Origin: a virus
Length of the DNA stretch: 38,186 nt
Direction: 5' to 3' (one strand)
Virus record (IMG/VR): IMGVR_UViG_3300031973_001602
Coordinates: 1 to 38,186 of that record
The position numbers were made by a program, and so were the translations under genes. Within the stretch, counting starts at the first letter, position 1. Every line of letters begins with the position of its first letter. Below the pieces are notes generated by a model that did not search any database, was not told the DNA's origin, and saw only the letters and a list, made by a program, of their open reading frames with translations. Shown piece by piece: positions 9,901-21,200 of this stretch.

Positions 9901-11140
9901 GAAAGATGGTGTTCTTCCTCAATAAGTTACAAATATCTAAAGAAAAAGTAAATCTATTCTTGCCGCCGATGTCAGGTCCGCACCAAAAATTAGATATAAT
10001 CGGATATTTCTTTCTTATGAGACCTTCCGTTCCAAAATTTTGTGCCAAGCTATTGACGACATCATCGTTCGTTATGAATTCGGATACTCTTGCATAATTA
10101 AAATTAGCTTTGCCTATTTTTATTGTTTCTCTATTGTCAACAACTTTTGCGTTTGGGACAGTTTTCTTTTTCAGATATTCTGATTGACTATATGATCGGT
10201 TTGCAAGGTGAGCTTTGCCCTTCATGTATTGACCATCCGGCATTAAATGCTTTGCTCCAGAGTAATATTTCCCATCTCCATCAACAAAAACAAATGAATC
10301 TTGTTGAGCATTTCCGTCCAATATGACAATATCGGAAACAACATTTCCCATTAGATGGCTTGAAAAACCGCTGGTTGGGATGGGTATCTGATCGAATACT
10401 GGTCCGAGTTTTTGCTTTGTGTCCTCTAGAAACTTCTCGATATCAAAATATGCATATGCAAAATAAGATAAGAAACCCACATTAGATCCGCCAACCTTTG
10501 GGCTAATATTGAACTTGACCTCTAGAGGAATGTTGTACATTATATTTCCATTAGCATCCTGTTCTTTTGAAAAGGGTATCTGTTTTATCAACTCTGATGA
10601 TTTGATTTGAGTAATGTTGTCCGTATTTGAGTCAACAGTGTGAGCAGCAGGGTTTGCCATGGCACTCAATATCAAATTTGCTTTTCCCTGTATTGAGTTT
10701 ATTAAGCCTAATTTCTTTGTCTTGATGCCCGAAATTGATGAATTTTTAAACACTTGCCCATTTTCTGGGTTAAGAAATTTATAATAATTTTTAGATATTT
10801 GACTAGACTTTGAAGGACTAGTGCATTGAACAACAAAAATATTAACATACTCAAGAAAATCTTTTTTTGACAAGAAAGAAAAATTCCCATCATCATCTAT
10901 AGTCTCTTTAAACACCATCTTGATTGAAACATCCATAGAGGTATTTTCCTGAGCCTCCTGAACGTCCTTTAAAGAAGCAGCGCTCACTTCGTTGGGGTGA
11001 TCGATGTGCGGATCCTGCTTTGTTCTTGGCAAAGATATTGAATTGGATAAAGTTATGCTAGAAATGCCAACATTAGGCATACCTATACCAAGCTCATCCT
11101 TGACGTTTATATTTAATTGTATATTATCTATTCCTATCAT
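6971..11140 (-). CDS. Very large virion structural protein, unknown specific function
   Basis: This 1389-residue protein is not recognised. It opens with MIGIDNIQLNINVKDELGIG, a beta-like start. The centre mixes helical stretches (around KTKIIALEQLLNGTD and the segment after SPNTGNPEG) with beta-rich parts. From about residue 1240 it becomes polar and probably disordered. The last 25 residues are a Gly/Ser tail (GNGSGGGGGSAY at the end). No signal peptide, membrane helix or catalytic motif is visible. The start overlaps the stop of the 343-residue gene by four bases (ATGA at 11137-11140), implying coupled translation, with a GAGGAG sequence about 14 bases upstream. Its position between the two adaptor-motif proteins suggests a tail or baseplate part. 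A structural role comes from context only. Confidence 0.8.
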   Translation of the reverse strand: MIGIDNIQLNINVKDELGIGMPNVGISSITLSNSISLPRTKQDPHIDHPNEVSAASLKDVQEAQENTSMDVSIKMVFKETIDDDGNFSFLSKKDFLEYVNIFVVQCTSPSKSSQISKNYYKFLNPENGQVFKNSSISGIKTKKLGLINSIQGKANLILSAMANPAAHTVDSNTDNITQIKSSELIKQIPFSKEQDANGNIMYNIPLEVKFNISPKVGGSNVGFLSYFAYAYFDIEKFLEDTKQKLGPVFDQIPIPTSGFSSHLMGNVVSDIVILDGNAQQDSFVFVDGDGKYYSGAKHLMPDGQYMKGKAHLANRSYSQSEYLKKKTVPNAKVVDNRETIKIGKANFNYARVSEFITNDDVVNSLAQNFGTEGLIRKKYPIISNFWCGPDIGGKNRFTFSLDICNLLRKNTIFPGLLDTIKKTNQAEYIKIISSVKILDFKISRIRIKESQVADSSLNSILFSKSSVPVAIVHSKDGAAGRLIEKVSLSDQIGPVRTKDVSKLGTINEVFLKNQQQGIRTFSGTDIAVSSENQGEFQYTLTLKVKDPMAEFLKTKIIALEQLLNGTDGSKGWNDYVSLSNYPQYSDDILNRFNIKFLSAYNKSLASVNGSSFAVDVIAKYVSTLFLLNVDEDATSEATKALKMIQYLTNISSPNTGNPEGVQLVAKLINDLIEKLYFVLKQNSNYRKLKDLVGVSDPHSKAQTPNIVSGTPVKTFEYDHVFKKTFLAIQTSLRRPIGFDFLSLKEGSAPANLGGLRVVNSENIKQRFLLETKKLFSSQDADIVIKTSGQNPTIFNPGDTINNKKFSYLAPSYVYLPRRSAYNVMSNGSLKNEDVNEISDLMLDVIRYNNNPSSGFSSAEISNAKEIDLPEKTQRRRIDLINYFSEKGCTLEKVGQDIEVIRDLAPTVVSTVRGENSNISPAPLYQTPFRPEARFQSLGTSNRDELDASSRSVNLSNNELINSSINPNKLLYSLTVLDDLNFINSELEEQERINSLSYYRITSPNGGKKFKQSLFAHALISALAKSIGEDSGASTEPPLVNSPNHVKALILTATKSLSAANSTLYKTINTKKLDGFKDPMMYGFLNFNYRLLNNIQVFRGFKAVNQDYQISSSKWTDLKEADISQENFNSDELLLCRQRRYYNDTNGVLPPKLIEMPFFDEYFFITSQSVQDELNIQTDFEVLDTLSTLSIVSQAGPAAVGAFNNPRSPLSETNDRPDESSRPYLADTALRTKLDYISDRVGTYEPSRNNESSTLRTEATNSNILVDKGGKTPPLSVPKRRTAQKNKEAFSKLSTLEQVEILDSLKLSKLSNLNNINSNASQQKTNGQVRTRDEDITGEELELLESALKGKGLEQLVGKIKGKSGTSSAYRGTTQPPSGNGSGGGGGSAY

Positions 11141-12168
11141 TCGTCAGCACAAGGCTCCTCTGGGTTTGGTGGTTGCTCGACAATATTCGCTGGGATGTTT
11201 ATTGGCGTCTCAATTTCGTTGTCTGTTCTTAAATCAAAATAATATTCTACATAATTATGATTGATAGCAAATGTTTCTTTTGTTTGTCTATTATAGATTA
11301 CATCTCCATAATTAATCAATTGCTCACCCAAGTCATCTCTTATAAATTTCATACGTTTTAAGTTTTCGTATTCATATGAAGAGGCTCGCCCCTCATTCAT
11401 AGAGACTGTATCTACCCTGAATACCTCTAAATCAAAATCTTCTTTTTCTAAGGGTATATGTTTTTCTATAATATCAAATAACAACTGTTTAGCCTGAATG
11501 GTAACATATGTGCCGTCTTTATATACTTCTGGGCTGTATAGCCTATCCTCTTCTGGCTCGTCTGCTAGACCCGGCTCAATAACATCTGGTCCAAACTCTG
11601 TTGATGCCCCCTCTTCGTTGCTATCAAATACGACCCCTCCAGATTTTACTTTTGTTATGAAATTAACTTTACAATTTATCTGCGGGATTTGCTCAGGCTG
11701 ACCTAAAGACCCAGTATAGTTATCGAAAGAGCTAGATATGTTTCCTGCAAAAAAATTAGCTGCAAAAGAAGGATAGTAGGATGAATTTAAGTTCGAATTG
11801 CCCAAAGGGTTGTCCAAGTCTTTGAGGTTGAGATTTGGAGGCGGAGGATTCACGGAAGCAAAAGTCAAGTCTGCTGGTGGTGTCCAAGTTCCTTGCTGTT
11901 CCGAAACATCGTACTCTTGTGTGACTCTTTCAAAGTGTGACTCAATGCCATATGTAATTGCTTGAGGTTTAGGTCTTACAGCGCTTTTAATTCTATCGGA
12001 CGTATCTTTTTGATTTTCCGCATAGCCGCTATATTCTACATCATATGTTATGTCTCTATCGAAAAAAGCATAGAATTTAGGACGCCATTTACCCTTCGAC
12101 AACAAATGCTTGCCGTGAGGAGTAAGTTGTATGTCTACAACTTCTTGTTTTTGATCAAAGAATTCCAT
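11137..12168 (-). CDS. Small tail/baseplate structural protein with LTxxG adaptor motif (second member)
   Basis: This 343-residue protein begins MEFFDQKQEVVDIQLTPHGK and reaches FYAFFDRDITYD by residue 43. The Thr16, Gly19, Leu23, Gly26, Tyr33, Asp37, Ile40 and Tyr42 pattern matches the 312-residue protein at 2699-3637 with one two-residue gap. The rest differs: it has a proline-rich stretch (PPPPNLNLKDLDNPLG), an acidic middle, and a C-terminus with IPANIVEQPPNPEEPCADE. The ATG at 12166-12168 has an in-frame TAA two codons upstream, which rules out a nearby upstream start. No Shine-Dalgarno sequence sits at normal spacing (GGGAG is about 17 bases away). The gene follows the 3252-residue giant after a 37-base gap and overlaps the 1389-residue gene. 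It is likely a structural connector; the function is inferred. Confidence 0.85.
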   Translation of the reverse strand: MEFFDQKQEVVDIQLTPHGKHLLSKGKWRPKFYAFFDRDITYDVEYSGYAENQKDTSDRIKSAVRPKPQAITYGIESHFERVTQEYDVSEQQGTWTPPADLTFASVNPPPPNLNLKDLDNPLGNSNLNSSYYPSFAANFFAGNISSSFDNYTGSLGQPEQIPQINCKVNFITKVKSGGVVFDSNEEGASTEFGPDVIEPGLADEPEEDRLYSPEVYKDGTYVTIQAKQLLFDIIEKHIPLEKEDFDLEVFRVDTVSMNEGRASSYEYENLKRMKFIRDDLGEQLINYGDVIYNRQTKETFAINHNYVEYYFDLRTDNEIETPINIPANIVEQPPNPEEPCADE

Positions 12169-12205
12169 AGCTTATTTATAATTAGCTCCCTTATACAAAT
12201 TTGTT

Positions 12206-15200
12206 TTAAAATCGCGTTAGTTCTGCATCATCAATATCAACTGTCGTCCTTGGCTTTACCTCTGGTGGTGATTGTGTCCCTTGTGTTGCAGCCCCCAGAC
12301 CTTGCTGAATTACGTTTTGTTGAACAAATTCCGATGCTTGTCCTGTTGCGGGGGCTACTTCTTCAGTTGCGGGAGAAAGCACGAAAGATGTCTCAAGTTG
12401 TGCCAATTCTACAAGAGAAAAGAAGTCATACGGCCAGTTATAACTGTAATTTAATTCTTTATCTGGAGATGATGTGAAGGCAGCCAATTCTTTATTTGAT
12501 GTAAACGGGAACCCTTGTCCTCTTTCGGATTTCTTTGTAACGTTATTATAGTTGTTTCTTCCCCTCTGCTTTACCTTAAACACCATCCACCTAATATCAC
12601 TAGTTGTACTTAGGAACGGAGAGGTTGTGTACGCCTCATTTCCAAAAAATTCAAACTTAGACCTCAAATTGTGTTCAATGACCGAATGATCTTTTTCTGC
12701 TGTCATAGCAATGTCTGGCATTAAGTTTTGCCAGATATAAGATAGGTCCTTCTTGTCTAGAGTGTGATTAAACTCAAATATATACATGACAACTGGCTTT
12801 GCATTGGCATTTTTTATCGGATCAAGTTGAGGGGGTATATAAAACTTCTTCATCTTCTTGATCATGCCACTAATCGAAGTTTCTTTGATGTCGGTTCCAG
12901 CACCAAATTGGTCTTTTTTGATTGCCGGATCTCCATTATCTATATTAATGAGTTGCTGTAAAAACATCCCCTCGTCGATACTATAAAATTCACCATTTGA
13001 GTTAATAGGTACTGCAACAATCGCTTCCGAAATCTCTTTTCTTGATGCTATTTCTCCTACTCGAACCTTATCGGACTCAAACCCACAAACGTTTATTAAG
13101 GATCCGGTTAGTGAGGCATTCCCGGCAGCATTAAGTATTTTACTGGACTCTACACGTTGTGGAGCCGATTCCCTTATTGCTAAGTAAATTCCATCAGATC
13201 CAGTTGGAGGATTTCCGAAGCCTTTCCATACGCCACGAGTGTAGTATTTTTCATTTCCGTTGGGTCCAGCTCCGAGAGATGCCACATCCATGTCATGCAT
13301 GTTGATGCTTGGGCACTCAAACTTACTCTCAATAACCCACGCATCTTGCGAGTCTTGAAGAACAGTAGTGGATACACCTTCGGGAATAAAATTACCATCT
13401 TCATCTGTTTGTGAACTATAATTGACCTGCTTTAGTGTAAGGCTTCCAAATAGATCCACAGAGGAGCTAATTTGCATTTGATTTCTTGCAACAGGGAGAG
13501 TATAATTAGATGGAACTAACAAGTCTTGTGCTCTCTCGTTTGTATTAAAATACCTTGTAAAGACCTTAGCATTTGCTAATATGTCCCTAAGCTCAAACTT
13601 TCGACTGGAGCCTTCTACCATGTCTTCTATCTCATGCGGTCTAACCTCGATTCTAGCCACAGCATCGCCATAAAAATAAGGCGGCGTGTGAATAGCATAG
13701 CACGGGTCTTCAAAGAAGGCACTTTCATTAACAGTATTGCCAAAATACTTTGGCTGAGCGAGATATGGTGGTCCATAGTGCATACCTCGAACTGAAACCT
13801 TGGGATTTCCTGATCTTCCTCTACCCAATTTATTACTAGGATCAGATTGACTAGCTAGCCCGGAAGACCCTGTAAATGGGTAATATTCAAATGATCCGGA
13901 TGGTCCCTCGTAAGAAACATAGTCTTGTGTTTTAGACAATACCACATCCATTATATATACAGACCCAGACACCATCGATCTAAAATCTTTTTCTGCCTTT
14001 GATATAAACGAGGTTGGTGCTTTTCTCTCCAAGAAAAACTCTTCTACCTCGGCAAAGAAATTGTTAGCTGCCAACGAATACCTAATGTCGGATTGACCCT
14101 TCCAGTTAAAAAAGTAATTTGGCTTGGGTACGCTAGAAAGAGCGCCTGCTTGCCAAGGCTCTCCTCTGCGAGTACCAGCTTGTCCAGTATTAAAAGAACC
14201 AGTGAAATGTGGATACACCAAGAATACACTACCAGAAGCATAACCTACGGTGTTCTGGACTTCTCCAGCAGTTCTATAGTTGTTTGATGCTGTGATGGGC
14301 AAATATCTATCTGGATTTATGATGGCTTCGAATGGAAATGAATAATTTGGCTCATTAACAATTATATTCAAAGGAGTGTTAGAGGCAGAATGTAATGTGT
14401 CTACTCCAATAATGTCTGCTATAGCGTTTCCAGTCCTGCCACCCATTTCGGCTAAATTAGACGGCAATGATCCGGTATGTACCGAATAATCAACTGCGAT
14501 TCCAGATTTAATCGTATTAAAGAAAATACCGGGGGCAAAAAATGGCTGATATAATGCCGCCAACCTTCCTTGCGGAGCCTGTGCCTCTGTTGCTGCCGTA
14601 GATCCGCTTATGTATGGCGAATAAGAAGAGGAAAACAAGTGACCCAACTGGACCGATCTTAATGCTGGATAGAATCCTTGGTATGGGAGTAGTTTTTTGA
14701 TCGCATTAACTTTGAGACTAATTTTAGTTGGACCAGCAGTGCTATTCTTCTTGTGATCTTCTTTCAACTCAACAAACTTAGACATAAAATCTGAATTTGA
14801 ATATATTGTGAAAAATTGATTTTGAAAACTTGCTGTTTCTGAGGTAGCACTCCCTGTTGTATCTAGGGAAGCCCCTATTAAGTCCAAGAATTTATTGTTT
14901 TCAGATGAAAATCCGTTATTAACATAATAGTCCATATGGTCAGAGATCTTAAACTCCGGTAGAATGGAATGATTTTTCCCCATCAGTCTGATGTCTTTGG
15001 AATATTCTTCATATGAGTCATACCAAGGGGTTCTGCCACTAAGCACGTCGGCTCTATATGGCGGAATAAGGTGCAGCGATGCCGAAGCATGATTAATTAT
15101 AAACCCAAGATTTGCTGTTCCCGCATTCTCATTGAAGGCATTATCTGGTCGTCGCCCATAAGGGAAGGAACCAGACCAAATTAAGTTTGGATACTCATAT

Positions 15201-18200
15201 TGGATAGAAGCACTAACCTTTATGCCAAGGGCAGTCGCAGAGCCGATATCAGCCACGGCTCCGTTTCTTGTACCGGCGGTGAGGTATGGGTTTTTGCCGC
15301 CGAGTTCCATAGAATTATATAACCCATAGACCCACCCGGCGTAAGATAGTTCGCCATTTTTATTTACATTGTTCCACCTAGGCTCAACTGAAGGGTTTAG
15401 TTGCGCTCCGGATGGACCTAAAGGTGCCCAGAAATAGGGGTCGAACCCCTCCTCATTCGCCACCACTCCTGCGGAAGCTGATTGCAAATAATAATCGAAA
15501 AATGGCTCTTCTGCATCAAGAGGCCATATGCTAAGATCAATCATTCCGATTGGTCCACTTCCGCTAAATATGGTTATACCCTCTGCGTTTTTTGCAACGC
15601 CTTCGGACCTTATCCTACTGTCAATATTGTCTTTCCAAAATGCAGTGGAATCGCCCAGTCTTAGGTTGAAATTAGATGACCCACTGGATACGGTGTAGTT
15701 TTCCCTGCCTCTCGTTCTAGATAATCCCATCTGGTTCTTTTTCGGGAAGACAATTTCTCCATATGTCAGAGACTTAAAAGTATTAATGGGGCTAAAATCT
15801 CCCAAGTCTTTATCGATGTATATCCTTTTTAGGTCATCATATACCTCTTCGCCTCTCTTGGCTTCAAAACCAATAATTTCATTTATTACCTTGTTATTGA
15901 AAGTGTGGAGATTATTACCATATGTGCTTTTTACAACAACTTCCTCACCGTTTTTTAAAGTAAATTTATGTACAAGGGGCTTATAACTACTAATAACAGC
16001 AGGGTCTCTAAAGCTTACTAAGTTCTTCTCTCTCAATATAGAGCCATCATCAGCATATTTAACAACAGATTGAGTCATTAAAGAAATAAAATTATTTTTA
16101 TTATGATATCTAACAATTGGGTTTTCAGATTGTCTAACCTGTTTCCAAGATGAGAACCCTCCGGGTCCGTTTCGGCGTAGATTCATAGCGTTTAAAAATG
16201 AACCAGTACCTATTGACCCGTCAGCGGAATTAAAGATTGGAGCGTCAAAGAGGGCTCCTCCAGCAATGAAAGTCGTGTTTAGTGATGTATCAAATATTAT
16301 ATTTGTATATGGGCTAAATGTATCAACAAAGTGAGTATTTAAGCCCACAAAACTAACTGGTATTTTAGTAGGATCTAAGTTAGCCGATGACGAGTTATAT
16401 ACGGACCCGCCGGGACTAGTTGAGAACATCCTGTGTCTTCTATCGGTTGGAGCGCCAGCGGCAGAAAATGTTGTTACGCCAATAGTTGAGCCAGCGCCAC
16501 TCCATGTTGGTGTAGATAACACCGTCGAAGCTAGTGGTCCGGGGACAATCTGGACAATAGCCATGTTTGACGATCCATACCCTGCTGTTACTACACTATT
16601 TGGTAATCCCCCATTGTGACCATTAGCACTATTAATAGCTGCCTGAAGTTGGGCTGCATATGCGTCCTTAGAAGACATCCCATTGATTTGAACAACGATT
16701 GACGATCCGTCAGAGTGGATTGCCCCTGTAGAGCCTTCTCCACTATCATCGGTAAATTTATAAGTTTTAAGCGTTCCCATGGTCGACCTAAAAGCGACAG
16801 TCTGGTTGTCATAGTTGCCGATTGTGTCACTGAGAAAAAGAAGATTTGACACCCCTTGGTCAGCATAAATTAAAAATGAATTTGTATCGCTTGTTAAAAC
16901 AAAACTAATATCACTTGATGCTTCACTAGCGTTATTGGCATTAGGTTGAGAATATCCGAACGGTGCGGTCAAGGCTGAAGCGGTTATCCAAGCATATTGC
17001 AAATCACTTTGGGGGACCATGTGTTGAACCCAATAATTGTCATATACACTTGCTGTCACAACTGATTCTGCTGTGCTATAAATCCCTGCCGCTGAAAGTT
17101 CTATTCTTTTTGCCCCATTTCGTTGTGTCTTTTGGTAAGAAGCAGAAGGCTCTCCAAGGACGCTATCATATCCACCGAAAGCAGTGTGCTTTGTTAAAAG
17201 AGTTCTTAAGGGACTTCGCACAGCCAAGTTTCTAAATGGCAAAGCATTGTATACTGAAAAAGTCTCTGATTCGTAATCTAGATATCCCGAACTGTTAACC
17301 TCTGGACCTCCGGGGGCGGAAAATCTGCTAACCATAATGCTAGCATGTCTGCCCCTGTCTGGGACCACGTAATCTTTAAGTCCAAAAACCGAAGTTGACG
17401 CAACTGAAGCGGTTGGTATGCCATTGTTTTCGACAAGATATCTGTTATTAATACTTCTATCTGGTATCTGTACAATTTCATAATTATGGGCGTAATTTCC
17501 CATACTTACTATCGAGCCATAGCTACTACTAAGGGTGGCGGTAGTTGTTTTGATATTCTTTATATTAACTGGGCTTTTTGCTATAAAGTCTCTTGTGAAG
17601 TCTGATCGCGTGAATGTAGAGCCAAAATAACTTGGATTTAATATATTATAATATATATTTCCTCCCGCGAATGTCGGCACCGCATACCATGCTTCGGGTC
17701 TCTGATCCTTCCTTGGCTCTGTTGGTCCGCTTAATTGAACTGGCTTCCAAACATAACCTATGTTTCTATATTGATTGCCCCCAACATGTTGTCTGGTAAA
17801 GGGACCCTGAGCCGGTACTTCTTTTGTGTCCAAGTAGTAATCTCTTAAGTGATCTGGTCCAGCCTGATATCCGGTTGGGACACCAGTAGCGGCGGTAGTG
17901 ACACTTGATGAGAAGAAAGTATAGGGCGACACTAAGGCATTTGAATACTTTGATTGAGTATTTGTTGCGTCATTTAGCTGCACCTGATAATCGGCAGATC
18001 TTTTTATATTGGGGTTGATCTTGATATCATCGGCACATAAGATGCTACTGGTTGTGAATGTGGTTGTGTCATAAGTTATTGTTCTATTTGTAAAAGGTCG
18101 TGTTTCAGCCATTACAATTGATCTTTTATTGTATTTTGTTTTGAGTGGACCGCCACCTTCCTTTGCTGTAATATTGTAAGGGGAGCCAAATCTCCTGTTG

Positions 18201-21200
18201 AATACTTGCAGGGATGCCGAATGGATCATTTTCCTATCCGCGTCGACCGAAGCAACCCCAGTCTCTAAAAATGATTCCCCTCTTGATGCCTTTTTATTCC
18301 ACCAATTACAGTTATCAGTCTGGCTTAGACTCAGTGGCGCATGACCATGTTGCCAATCATAAAGAAGCTCATTAATGCCCCTTATTGACCCCGTAGGATC
18401 ATTAGACCCAAATTCCATCGTTGGAAACTTGTGAGCATATTTGCTTCTTTCAAAAACATGACTTTCAACAATGTTTTTTACGCCCTCAATCTGTGAGGAT
18501 GCTGGTACAAGCTGGTTGACCATTTGGCTGACTGAGCTATCTAGCCACTTAAAATATTCTAGATATTTATCTAAATCTGGTGTATTGCCGATTCTTTCGA
18601 AGAAAATCTCTCTTATTTTTGTTAGCAACTTATAGTTTGGTCTATACTTGTTAATCGGATCTCCGATAAGATTCTCCAACCCGCTGGCTTCAGCCGAACA
18701 TGCCAAGAAGTTAAGCATTTGTTCAGAAATCGCTTGGTACATGCTTTTCTCAACCGCAAAACTAAATTTAGTTGGTCTGGTTCTAGGGGAGAAAAACTCT
18801 TGATCTCTAGTCAAAATCTTGACAGTATCTGAAACGTCTAGATTTTCTGGTACTTGTTGCTTATAACTATAGACATGCTGTTTTGATATCGCATCTGTGC
18901 TTGATGGGTAAAAATATAAACCCCTTCCTGTATGCTGCTTGAGAAGTAGGTCAGAAAGGTCTCCTCTAAATTTACTATCAGCGGATCCAGATGAGAAATC
19001 TTGTACAACAAATTCTCCACTAGCATCGGAACCAGTCACTGTGTTGAAATCCCAATTTAATGCCAAAGTTCTTATTTTTGGTACATTAACTTTGTAGTTT
19101 TGAAACAAATAGGCACTTTCCATGGGATCAAAAAGACCATAGTTCGATGCGTCAATGGCATGTGATATAATTTCGTCTTTCTCTAGCGGCAAAGCCCAAT
19201 ACCTACAAGACGAGATCTTCGTATTCGTCCCCACAATTAAAGAGCCTGTGTAGTTTGTCCTGTGAGACCCAACATATAATCTTTTTTTGCTAGCTAGGAA
19301 CTCGTTTCCGGATGAAACAGAACCAGTCAAAACAAAACTGTTCACCACTATATCGGCTTGTGTATTGTAGCCATGGAACTCTACATTATATCCAGATGTT
19401 CCGGATACTATTCCCAAATTTGGATAAGTTGATGGCAAAACCTTTACGGCAAAATGCCATTTCTCATCTTCGTATACATCTTCAAAGAAACTAGATGTTA
19501 AATATGGAACTGTTGCTACAGTGGTAGAGTTAACATTCGTTCCAGTTAATACAAACTTAACTTGATTTAAATTATATTGACTTTCAATCTTTGAATTGAC
19601 ATCTCTAACAGCATAAACTTGAAAACTTGCGTAGTCATTGTCCGCCCAAGTTGTATCTCCCTCATTGGATGGCTGTATTGTTGCCCCGTGCATACCAAAA
19701 AGTGATGCCGAGATAGGGACATACTCTGTATCAGCCTTTCTTGGGTTATTAATATCCAATTCTTTTGGAAATATCACATCCGTTTCAACAGTAAAGCCAA
19801 TTTCGGCATCAAACCCTGCCGATTTATTGCTGCCTGTAATATACATGGCAGAATTAGAATTTGAGGAAGCCGTGCTTTGATATACTAGTGCGTTGAAATT
19901 ACTAGCCGTAGCAAAGTTAGCGAAGTTTTTAGTTATTATTTTTGGAGTGATCGACTGATTTAAAGTAATATCAGCATTGTTTGCATAAAAAGACAAAGCA
20001 TACAGGTCATCGTCGACTCCAAAACACCTAATCAAGTTTCTTATTGACTTTTCTGTACCTTTTGATTTATTAATAAAATTAAGGTTATTGTAAATATTTG
20101 TATATATTTGATTTTTTACATTTACCAATTCCGTTTTATATTCTCGAACATTGTCTCTATTGGCGAAAAAAGGTAATACATCTGCCATAGAAAACAACTC
20201 TGGTGCTACAAAACCTTTGGATTCTAAAAGTCGCCCTGCGAAGGGGATGGGCTTATAGGCACTCCCCGAAACACTTCCGCTTATGTATGAGTGATTTTTT
20301 ATTTTTGGAAGTTGTTCTGTCTGAATATAGAGTTCATCAAAATAACTGGCAACAATTTGAGTCAATTTTCTGATCGAAAATCGGTCTTTGTCTGAATCCT
20401 CATCCAACATCCATTGAGGCATTAGCCTGTATACACCCATGCTATTCTTGTTATCATATTCAAGACCCTCGGCTACTTTTTCATTCATCAATGAAACAAC
20501 TGATGGGTGATTATTGTATACGATTGGGTCTTTGAATTCTCGTTCTGCCGCACTAGCACTAACAAGGGCTGACCCTACATACCGGATTGTTGGACTTGAC
20601 GCATGAGTGCTGTAATTTTCATACAACCCATTGGAAACTCTCCCTGAATAATCAAGAATTGTTTTGTCTTGGGCAGAATATCCCGTAATGCCCTCATTAA
20701 ACTTATAATAAACACCTAGGTTTACAGGATTTGATGATCCACTAAACTTTGAATTTTGTGAACCATAGTCAGAATTTGTTCCACCAGCTACCTGTGTAAA
20801 CCAATTTAAATTAATATCTTTTTCGTTTCTAGCTGTTTTCCAAAATCTAAACTCGTCAAATAAAGAACCAGAAAGTGCTCCATAGCCACTATCGTCAACC
20901 CCTGTAAAGTTAGATGCTGGTTTATATCTATACGATCCAATGTTTGCATTAAAAGGACCCTCTTTAACTTCGGAAACCTGTGATCCTGAATGAACTGAGT
21001 CGATCAAGTTTCCATTAATATAAAGGTTGAATAGTAGATGGTCTGACCCTGTTGGATTATTTTGTGCAATAAAGGCATAATGATTCCAATCAGTTAAATC
21101 AATATTATACGCGCCAGAAAGGCTTGTTGGACCGAGTGGGACTCTTTCAGCACCTGTATTCCCAGACATGTAAGTGATGTGAAACACAGAGTTGTCTACG

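Noticed and set aside
11962-12477. 171-codon plus-strand open frame spanning the junction of two minus-strand genes
   Set aside because: Its sequence is hydrophobic and cysteine-scattered, as expected from reading the opposite strand of these genes. Both minus-strand genes have clear motifs or composition of real proteins there.
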